This document shows, in pieces, positions 6,866 to 12,511 of a DNA stretch of 12,511 bases. This stretch comes from Wolbachia endosymbiont of Mansonella ozzardi (lineage in GTDB: Bacteria > Pseudomonadota > Alphaproteobacteria > Rickettsiales > Anaplasmataceae), in the NCBI RefSeq assembly GCF_020278625.1, contig NZ_JADAKK010000033.1, positions 1-12,511 of the forward strand. Reading direction: 5' to 3'. Position 1 is the stretch's first letter. Every line of letters starts with the position of its first letter. Under the pieces are notes generated by a model, which was not told the DNA's origin, did no database searches, and was given only the letters and a program-made list of their open reading frames with translations. The translations under genes and the position numbers were made by a program.

Positions 6866-7153
6866 CTATATATCCTTGCGTAGCGAATTTGTCTTTCTCA
6901 TGTCACCTTTGAAATCCACTTCTATGCAGAGTTTAGTATTCATATTGTGGTCATCTATATGGAAGTTACAAATGTAAGTATCAATAGTGAAGTTTCCTAT
7001 TATATGATGGCTTTCATCTAGTATTTCGCTTTCCATATGATAATGGCCAGTGCCTTCGTTAAAGGAATGATCAGTCAATTTGATATACCCGTTGCCGAAT
7101 TCCTGTTCTAGGTTTAGAGGTTGATTAATGTTGACAAAATCTATTTCATTCAT
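6866..7153 (-). CDS. Unrecognised 95-residue protein
   Basis: I do not recognise this family. The product begins MNEIDFVNINQPLNLEQEFG and is soluble in character: no signal peptide, membrane segment or cysteine cluster. It is rich in His, Asn, Asp and Ile (HYHMESEILDESHHIIGNF, FHIDDHNMNT), with alternating hydrophobic residues suggesting a small beta-rich domain, and ends basic (RKTNSLRKDI). It is likely real: an AAGG ribosome-binding site lies 6 bases before ATG, a strong promoter is placed properly upstream, and a hairpin follows the stop. It is divergent to gap and precedes pheT on the same strand, with a hairpin and a pheT promoter candidate in between. A metal-binding role for the histidines would be a guess. 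Confidence 0.75.
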   Translation of the reverse strand: MNEIDFVNINQPLNLEQEFGNGYIKLTDHSFNEGTGHYHMESEILDESHHIIGNFTIDTYICNFHIDDHNMNTKLCIEVDFKGDMRKTNSLRKDI

Positions 7154-7176
7154 GATATACCTTGCTAAAAAATTAA

Positions 7177-7205
7177 ATTATAACTAAGGTAACATGTTAA
7201 GTCAA
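7177..7205 (-). promoter_or_regulatory. Strong sigma70-like promoter of the 95-residue gene
   Basis: On the minus strand TTGACT (7200-7205) and TATAAT (7177-7182) are exactly 17 bp apart, close to consensus. Transcription would start near 7170, giving a leader of about 17 bases that includes the AAGG ribosome-binding site. The -35 box overlaps the palindrome at 7204-7220. Confidence 0.65.
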
Positions 7206-7220
7206 GTTGTTTAACAACTT
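7204..7220. promoter_or_regulatory. Candidate operator palindrome
   Basis: AAGTTGTT, a single T, and AACAACTT form a perfect 8-bp dyad. It overlaps the -35 box of the reverse promoter and lies 49 bp upstream of the gap -35. The form suits a dimeric helix-turn-helix regulator; as RNA the one-base loop would not fold as written. No regulator gene is present in the window. Confidence 0.45.
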
Positions 7221-7268
7221 TAACTATGGATTAGGAAATGAGTTTAGATAACTTTGTATGTAAACCTT

Positions 7269-7296
7269 TTGATTCTTGTTCTTTATCCTCTATAAT
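7269..7296 (+). promoter_or_regulatory. Sigma70-like promoter of gap-tatC
   Basis: TTGATT (7269-7274) and a perfect TATAAT (7291-7296) are 16 bp apart. Transcription would start near 7303, which makes the ATG at 7317 more likely than that at 7305 as the gap start. Confidence 0.6.
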
Positions 7297-7316
7297 TAAG
7301 CTTTTTGAATGAAGAA

Positions 7317-8303
7317 ATGAAAATTCGTGTAGGGATTAACGGTCTTGGCAGAATAGGCAGAAGTGTATTGCGTGCTATTTTTGAAATAGAAAAATATAAT
7401 AAGCAAGTAGAAGTTGTAGCAGTAAACGGGTCACTCAGTGCTGAGCAGCATGCACATTTGGTAAAATACGATTCCATTCATGGTAAATTCAGTGGTGATG
7501 TTGATTTCAACGAGTCTAAAAATTGGATTTCTATAAACGGCAGAAATTTTCTTCTATATAGAGAACGAAGCCCTGAGAATATCCCTTGGAATGTTGATGT
7601 AGTGCTTGAGTGCACAGGTGCATTTAACAGGTGTGTGGAAGCAGCAAAGCATAATGCGGCAAAAATAATTGTCTCTGCTCCAGTTTTAGATGCCGATGTA
7701 ACTATAGTTTATGGTGTGAATAACGATATGCTCAAAAAAGAGCATAAAGTTATATCAGCTGGTTCTTGTACTACAAATTGCCTGGCTCCGATTGTGCAGG
7801 TTCTACACTCCAATTTAGGTATAAAAAGCGGCTTCATGACTACTATACATGCCTATACGAATGATCAGAATATTCTCGACGGTAATCACAGGGACTTACG
7901 TAGGGCAAGGGCTTGTGGTTTATCTATGATACCAACAACAACTGGAGCAGCAAAAACAATTGGTTCTGTCATTCCTAAGTTAAAAGGAAAGCTAGATGGC
8001 ACTGCCATCAGAGTTCCGGTTAGCAATGTTTCTCTGGTTGATTTTAGATTTACAACTGACAAGAAAGCAACAGCTGAAGAAATAAATGAAATATTTGAGA
8101 ATTCAACAAACGATGTGCTTTCCGTATGCAAGGAACCTTTAGTTTCAATAGACTTTGTTCATAACCCCTATAGTGCGATTGTAGATCTAGCCGGTACATA
8201 CGCCACAGGTGATGTTTGTAGAGTTGCAGCGTGGTACGATAATGAATGGGCTTTTTCGCTAAGAATGTTAGACATAGCATTATTGTGCTATAATAGAGTA
8301 TGA
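7317..8303 (+). CDS. gap: Glyceraldehyde-3-phosphate dehydrogenase, type I
   Basis: Cytosolic tetrameric enzyme interconverting glyceraldehyde 3-phosphate and 1,3-bisphosphoglycerate. From ATG 7317 it has 328 residues; ATG 7305 would add MNEE but lies at the predicted transcription start. The Rossmann motif GINGLGRIGR is at 6-15, catalytic Cys151 is in SAGSCTTNC and His178 in TTIHAYTNDQ; the C-terminal WYDNEW is present. Family residues that favour NAD are replaced: the acidic residue after VAVN is Gly38 (VVAVNGS), and the S-loop has LDGNHRDL rather than LDLPHKDL. Such changes are known from mutagenesis and from NADP-using homologues to favour NADP(H), so a gluconeogenic role is plausible but inferred. 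The stop overlaps tatC by 4 bp (ATGA), indicating an operon. Confidence 0.96.
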   Translation: MKIRVGINGLGRIGRSVLRAIFEIEKYNKQVEVVAVNGSLSAEQHAHLVKYDSIHGKFSGDVDFNESKNWISINGRNFLLYRERSPENIPWNVDVVLECTGAFNRCVEAAKHNAAKIIVSAPVLDADVTIVYGVNNDMLKKEHKVISAGSCTTNCLAPIVQVLHSNLGIKSGFMTTIHAYTNDQNILDGNHRDLRRARACGLSMIPTTTGAAKTIGSVIPKLKGKLDGTAIRVPVSNVSLVDFRFTTDKKATAEEINEIFENSTNDVLSVCKEPLVSIDFVHNPYSAIVDLAGTYATGDVCRVAAWYDNEWAFSLRMLDIALLCYNRV

Positions 8304-9067
8304 ATAAGAACCCAAACAAATATGCTTCATTTTATGAGCACTTTGCAGAACTCAGGAGAAGGGTTATTTTTTGCTTTCTATTTTTTTGCATTACTTTTGG
8401 CTTTTGCTACTACTTTAAAGAAAATATATACCGTTTTTTACTTGCACCTTTAATAGAAGTTACAAAAGATAGCGATGATTTTTCTCTAATCTATACAGAC
8501 TTAACAGAGGCGTTTTTTGTGTATCTCCGAGTTGCAGTAATGAGCGCGCTTTTATTTTCCTTTCCTGTGTTAGCATGGCAATTCTATGTGTTTTTAGCAC
8601 CTGGCTTATACAAAAGCGAAAGGGCAGTGCTGTTGCCATATTTAATTGCAACGCCAGTTTTGTTTACAACGGGAGCTGCAGTAGTTTATTACTACATATT
8701 TCCTTTAGCCTGGAAGTTTTTTATTGCTTTCGAGCACAGCGGCAAATCTTTCGGTATACCAATAGAGTTTATGCCATCAGTCAGTGAATATTTAGACCTA
8801 GTTCTCCAATTCATGTTTGCGTTTGGTACTGCATTTCAAATTCCAGTCATACTCACATTAATGGTCAGGGTTGAGCTGCTTACCGCGCAAAGCTTGTCGA
8901 ACAAGCGCAGAATTGCAACAGTGGTAATTTTTATTATTGCTGCAATCTTAACTCCACCTGACGTATTGAGCCAAGTAGGACTTGCTGTACCAATGTTGAT
9001 TCTATACGAATTGTCCATTTTAGTTTGCAGATATATTGAGAAGAAGAAAACAAAGAGTAATGCTTGA
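8300..9067 (+). CDS. tatC: Twin-arginine translocase subunit TatC
   Basis: Inner-membrane core of the Tat export system; it binds twin-arginine signal peptides and works with TatA/TatB to move folded proteins. The 255 residues are the normal length. HFAELRRRV (14-22) is the conserved N-terminal motif, and FLAPGLYKSER (98-108) holds Glu107, equivalent to E. coli Glu103 of the signal-peptide site. FGTAFQIPV (175-183) and LTPPDVLSQ (217-225) are also typical. Six membrane segments can be seen, roughly 20-40, 72-97, 112-135, 160-185, 203-217 and 224-243, with a basic tail KKKTK. The start overlaps the gap stop, so it is probably cotranscribed and translationally coupled. tatA and tatB are not in the window; this scattered arrangement is ordinary for the group. 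Confidence 0.96.
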   Translation: MNKNPNKYASFYEHFAELRRRVIFCFLFFCITFGFCYYFKENIYRFLLAPLIEVTKDSDDFSLIYTDLTEAFFVYLRVAVMSALLFSFPVLAWQFYVFLAPGLYKSERAVLLPYLIATPVLFTTGAAVVYYYIFPLAWKFFIAFEHSGKSFGIPIEFMPSVSEYLDLVLQFMFAFGTAFQIPVILTLMVRVELLTAQSLSNKRRIATVVIFIIAAILTPPDVLSQVGLAVPMLILYELSILVCRYIEKKKTKSNA

Positions 9068-9814
9068 CGTTTGCATAACCATATAGCTTTTAACAGCGTG
9101 TTGGATTCGACAAAAACAAATCAGCTACTTGACAACCTTCGTAGTCCTTTTACCATATTATCATTGGTGTTTTAGGCTAAAATTTATCTTTAACCTTATA
9201 TTAAGTGACAAAAGCACAATATAAAAGAAGACTTGTTATGTTTTATTTTTGCAGCAAGGGCCCTGCATGTTTTTATAAATTTTTGTTTACATTAGCTGGA
9301 CCTTACTTATTAAGCGGTATAAGAGAAAACCGGACGCCAAGTTTTTGAGAGAATAGTAAACAACTCACATTGTGAAGTTTCTTTTGTCTTTTTTAATTAG
9401 CTAAAATTTTAACTAATCTCATTTTTTTTCATAAAAAAATGCTCAACAGGTTTTGACATTTCCCTTATCATAAAACTATAGGTATTTATAATCCCAAGTT
9501 CAGCTACTTGTCAAGCGTATAGAGCATTAACGCCAAGTTCTTAAATAGATATTAACTAGGCTTTTTTTTATTTGGCAAATTTCTTAATATTTATTGCCAA
9601 AGTAGCATCCTAGATTCCGGTGTAGGCTACTTGGATAATACCTTGTGTTTTAGGCAAAATCTGTTACAATATTTATCACACTGCCCTAGCAAACAACAAA
9701 TGTATGCTTGACACTGGCATACAGTAAGCTTAACTCATTAGACATAAAAGGTTAGTATATTTACAGAATGGAAATAAATTACTAATAGTAAAAGACCTTA
9801 CAAAGCGCATTAAA
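9068..9814. repeat. Gene-free stretch with degraded repeat, copy B
   Basis: About 750 bp without a credible gene. Positions 9231-9400 match the block order at 26-210: CATGTTTTT, then CGGTATAAGAGAAAACC, ACGCCAAGTTTTTGAGAG and TTTTGTCTTTTTT. ACGCCAAGTTCTTAAATAGA (9530-9549) and the T-run plus CAAATTTCTTAATAT block (9559-9592) repeat its end again. GCTACTTG occurs at 9123, 9502 and 9626, as in the palindromic elements. No tatC terminator is obvious. The region reads as old repeats piled together beside the recombinase. Confidence 0.45.
9609..9642. repeat. Degraded intergenic palindromic element
   Basis: CTAGATTCCGGTGTAGGC followed by TACTTGGATAATACC lines up without gaps with 5485-5517 in pheT (CTGGATCCCAGTATCAGC, TACTTGGATGACA). 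The match, with several substitutions, suggests that the element inside pheT and this intergenic sequence are of the same family. Confidence 0.55.
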
Positions 9815-11519
9815 ATGAAAGTAGTAAGTTTATATGCGAGAGTCTCATCGAAAAAGCAAGCACAAGAAGGCACAATAGGTAGCTAACTTGCTGACTTCAA
9901 CAGTAGAATTGATAAGGATGGGTTCGAGCTGCTAAATGAATATAAATTCATCGATAATGGTTATAGCGGATCAAATTTAAAGCGACCTGGTTTATATATT
10001 TACTTGGTAAAGTAGTAGAAGGTAAAATTGGTAAAATTTACGTTCATTCGCCTGACCGTTTGTCACGTAAACATAAACATCTGATAACTTTATTTGAAAA
10101 GTTTCAAAAAGCAGGAGCAAAGGTAATCTTTTTGAACTGCCAGATAGATGATAGTCCAGAATCTAGACTACTAGATATACAAGGAATAGCAGCATAACAC
10201 TTGCATTGGAAGATGATAGAACGAAATCTACTAGGGAAAACCCATGCAGCAAGAGAAGGTCGTGCAAGTATAATGAGCAATACTCCTTATGGTTACCGTT
10301 ATGTAAAGCACATAGTGAGAGAGGAAGCAAGGTTTGAAATTAATTGAAGAGGAAGCAGAAATAGTGCTCAGACTGTTTGCGTGGGTAGGTCAAGAAAGAG
10401 TGACTTTAAGAGAAGCTGTACAACGACTGAAAGAGATGTGTATTATTACACCAAAGGGCAAAAGAGATTGGCATCCAAGTGCAATTAGTGGGATCTTGAG
10501 AAATCTTGCATACAAAGGGCAAACGGCATTTGGTAAAACGAAGGTAGGTCGAATAAAATAAAGAGGTAGTGTGGGAAATGCGCGAAACGAACTATTCCGT
10601 CTATCATAACAACCGAAAAAATTGGATTCATATAGCAATATAAGTATAATTGAAGAGAAATTATTTGATGCAGTACAAGAACAACTGGCTGAGAATAGGA
10701 AAAAAGCAAGAGTAAGGAATGGTAAAGAAACGTCTTTGCTACAAAGGCTCGTTGTATGTTGACATTGTTGATATACCTATCACAGTATAAAGAGTGGCGG
10801 TACTAAAAGAAGTTACTATCGTCGTAGTGGTTCGAACCTTTATTATTGTGATGAAATCGGAATATGTAGTAGTAAGTCAATTCGTACAGAAATATTCGAA
10901 ACTCCTGTCTGGGAAGAAGTGAAAAGCTCATAAAAAAAGCCAGACAGAATTATAAAGAAGTATCAATATAGAATTCTAGAACATAGAAATGATAAACCAT
11001 TAGATGAAACGTTTGAGAAATAGGAAGATAGGTTAAATAGAAGTATTGAAATACTCATTGATGGTTATACTTTAGAGTGCAATCTCGAGAAGAAAGAAAT
11101 CGGGTTAAGTAGAGTATCGTAAGGCTCACTTACTATTATAACAAAGGGCACATGGATAAGGAATGTTTTAAGCTAAGAATGAGGGAGGTAAAGCAAGATT
11201 TGGAGAAAGTTAAAAAGCAGAAGGAAAAGATAAAAGATTAGGAAGTAGCACAACGGAAGTTAGGTAGTATTGCAAACAGCCTAAAGAGGTTTTCCTCTAG
11301 TATTAAACCAGAGCTTGATCAACTGTACTGGATAGCAGACGTAGTGTAATAAAGAAACTAGTCAAGAGAATTGAGGTTAGCCTTGATTGCATAGCCATAG
11401 TATTTCGAATAAAAGAGCTTGTTTACCCTTGCCCGAAATGGATGAAGTCAAAATATATAATATTGTCACGGGAGCTTTGGTACCTAAGCTATACAAATAG
11501 GTTCAGAATTTGCTGTTAG
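9815..11519 (+). pseudogene. Large serine recombinase (WO-phage integrase type), decayed
   Basis: The gene begins MKVVSLYARVSSKKQAQEGT with the catalytic Ser11, then hits TAA at 9884-9886. The resolvase domain continues (GFELLNEYKFIDNGYSGSN) and, after a shift near 10010, gives KIYVHSPDRLSRKHKHLITL and KAGAKVIFLN; DRLSR is the family's active-site arginine motif. The recombinase domain follows (GKTHAAREG, TPYGYRYV, then the open frame 10334-10561 with DWHPSAISGILRNLAYKG). A zinc-ribbon domain has VVC-stop-HC and YYCDEIGICSSK, and a coiled-coil stretch (EVKQDLEKVKKQKEKIKD) and tail KLVKRIEVSLDCIAIVFRIK end at TAG 11517-11519. Many stops and shifts exclude function. I know this kind of protein as the integrase of Wolbachia WO prophages; no other phage gene is in the window. 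Confidence 0.85.
11401..11478 (+). repeat. 78-bp direct repeat, copy 1 (recombinase 3' end)
   Basis: It starts TATTTCGAATAAAAGAG and ends AATATTGTCACGGGAGCTTT. It aligns without gaps to 11558-11635, at an offset of 157 bp, with ATAATATTGTCACGGGAG identical. Copy 1 lies in the last coding part of the recombinase remnant (FRIKELV onward). Confidence 0.75.
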
Positions 11520-11557
11520 CTATTAGTTTTTTACCTAAAAAATTTGATCTTAAGACA

Positions 11558-11635
11558 TATTTCAAATAAAAAAACTTGTCCAATTGTGCCTAAGATGGAT
11601 AAAGTCAAAGTTTATAATATTGTCACGGGAGTTTA
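11558..11635 (+). repeat. 78-bp direct repeat, copy 2
   Basis: It starts TATTTCAAATAAAAAAAC and ends AATATTGTCACGGGAGTTTA. It translates as FQIKKLVQL where copy 1 gives FRIKELVYP, so it is a second, diverged copy of the recombinase tail rather than a non-coding repeat alone. It could be a remnant of a neighbouring recombinase copy, or of an attachment-site duplication. Confidence 0.7.
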
Positions 11636-11679
11636 AAGCACGTTTTGACACAAAAATTGCATAGCTTGGTATAAACTTC

Positions 11680-11723
11680 ATCGGCATAATATCTACATTA
11701 CATTATCCTTATAGGATGCCGAT
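11680..11723. repeat. Inverted repeat ATCGGCAT/ATGCCGAT
   Basis: A perfect 8-bp inverted repeat (11680-11687, 11716-11723) around 28 bp lies in the gap between recombinase remnant and hemC. It has no T-run and no known motif. The rest of 11636-11845 holds a TATAAT at 11774-11779 that could be a -10 box for hemC, with no good -35 box 17 bp upstream. Confidence 0.35.
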
Positions 11724-11845
11724 AAAATGCAGATAATGCAACTTATGGACCTAGCAATCACAGACTTGAATTCTATAATATTTCATGTCACATTACTTAG
11801 GGATACTGGTAGTATTCACCTAAGAAATTTTAATAGCCTATATAC

Positions 11846-12511
11846 ATGTTAATCAGGATAGGTACCAGAGGAAGCAGTCTTGCTATTGCTCAAGCTTTAG
11901 AGGCAAAACAAAAGTTGCTGGACTCTTTTCCTGGTTTATCTGCTGAGATCATTAAAATAAAAACTTCTGGTGATAAGTATACCAATGCAAACCTCACCGA
12001 AATAGGAGGCAAAGGACTGTTCCTCAAAGAAATCGAGACTGAACTACTTGAGAGTAATGTAGATATGGCAGTTCATTCGTTGAAAGATGTCCCTGCATTT
12101 TTCTCGAAAGATTTAGCAATTCCTTGTGTCTTAGAGAGGTTAAGTCCATGCGATACGTTTATTTCTAATAAATATAATAGCCTTGAGTCTTTGCCGCAAC
12201 GAGCATTGATTGCAACTTCCTCAATAAGAAGAAAAGTTCAGCTACTAAACTTCAGACCAGATCTAAATATAGTGCCACTTCGTGGAAATGTGACAACTAG
12301 ATTGGAAAATCATAGTTTTGATGGAATAGTTCTAGCTGAAGCAGGGCTCATAAGGTTAAAGAAACATCACTTAGTTACAGAGGTATTACCACCAAAAATT
12401 ATGTTAAGTGCAGTAGGGCAGGGAGCAATTTGCATTCAATGTCGAAAAAATGATGTAAAAATTATCGATCTTTTAGAGAAAATTAATAATAATATGTCTT
12501 TTATAAGGGCA
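11846..12511 (+). CDS. hemC: Hydroxymethylbilane synthase (porphobilinogen deaminase), 5' part
   Basis: Cytosolic haem-pathway enzyme that polymerises four porphobilinogen molecules to hydroxymethylbilane. The frame is open from ATG 11846 to the window end, 222 residues of a usual 290-310. MLIRIGTRGSSLAIAQA is the family N-terminus. GGKGLFLKEIE is at 54-64, and DMAVHSLKDVP (73-83) contains Asp81, aligned with the catalytic aspartate. ATSSIRRKVQLL (123-134) holds the arginines that bind cofactor or substrate carboxylates. LRGNVTTRL (145-153) and LSAVGQGAICIQCR (187-200) follow. The cysteine that anchors the dipyrromethane cofactor lies beyond the window, so it cannot be checked. No good ribosome-binding site is seen; ATG fits the family start exactly. 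It is separated from the recombinase remnant by 326 bp and is not visibly in an operon. Confidence 0.95.
   Translation, partial: MLIRIGTRGSSLAIAQALEAKQKLLDSFPGLSAEIIKIKTSGDKYTNANLTEIGGKGLFLKEIETELLESNVDMAVHSLKDVPAFFSKDLAIPCVLERLSPCDTFISNKYNSLESLPQRALIATSSIRRKVQLLNFRPDLNIVPLRGNVTTRLENHSFDGIVLAEAGLIRLKKHHLVTEVLPPKIMLSAVGQGAICIQCRKNDVKIIDLLEKINNNMSFIRA

Noticed and set aside
7886..8319. Reverse-strand open frames over gap
   Set aside because: They are shadows of gap, whose own motifs and catalytic residues are clear.
8460..9018. Open frames in other phases over tatC
   Set aside because: They are shadows of a full-length, motif-complete TatC.
10390..10709. Reverse-strand frames over the recombinase
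   Set aside because: They are antisense to recognisable recombinase sequence and have no supporting signals.

Overview
The window looks like Wolbachia (Rickettsiales, Anaplasmataceae) chromosome. It is AT-rich, has long non-coding and decayed stretches, and carries protein families in Wolbachia-like form. These include a WO-phage-like large serine recombinase, RelE-type toxin remnants, and short palindromic elements encoding GVIPALD- and VADTGIQ-type peptides inserted in frame in a housekeeping gene. The assignment is from recognition of these sequences, not from a database search.

Layout. 1-570: gene-free, with degraded dispersed repeats and a likely dcd promoter. 571-1128 (+): dcd, dCTP deaminase. 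1167-2101 (-): a heavily frameshifted membrane-protein pseudogene, recoverable only by joining reading frames. 2374-4226 (-): three tandem, diverged copies of an antitoxin/RelE-toxin module of about 600 bp, all mutated. 4309-6753 (-): pheT, the beta subunit of phenylalanyl-tRNA synthetase, with two in-frame palindromic-element insertions. 6866-7153 (-): a 95-residue protein I do not recognise. 7154-7316: a compact divergent promoter region with a palindrome. 7317-8303 and 8300-9067 (+): gap (glyceraldehyde-3-phosphate dehydrogenase) and tatC, overlapping by 4 bp. 9068-9814: gene-free repeat-laden DNA. 9815-11519 (+): a decayed large serine recombinase. A 78-bp sequence at its 3' end is duplicated 157 bp downstream. 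11846-12511 (+): the 5' part of hemC, which runs off the window.

How it fits together. The intact genes are core metabolism and cell machinery: pyrimidine nucleotide supply (dcd), translation (pheT), triose-phosphate metabolism (gap), folded-protein export (tatC) and haem synthesis (hemC). Apart from gap-tatC they do not form a pathway operon. Between them lie remains of accessory DNA: a toxin-antitoxin cluster, a phage-type integrase and a membrane protein, all in decay. I see no intact new defence or mobile system. The points most worth a second look are the two coding palindromic elements in PheT, the parallel decay of the three toxin-antitoxin modules, cofactor-site residues in GAPDH that suggest NADP(H) use, the palindrome between divergent promoters upstream of gap, and the duplicated tail of the recombinase.
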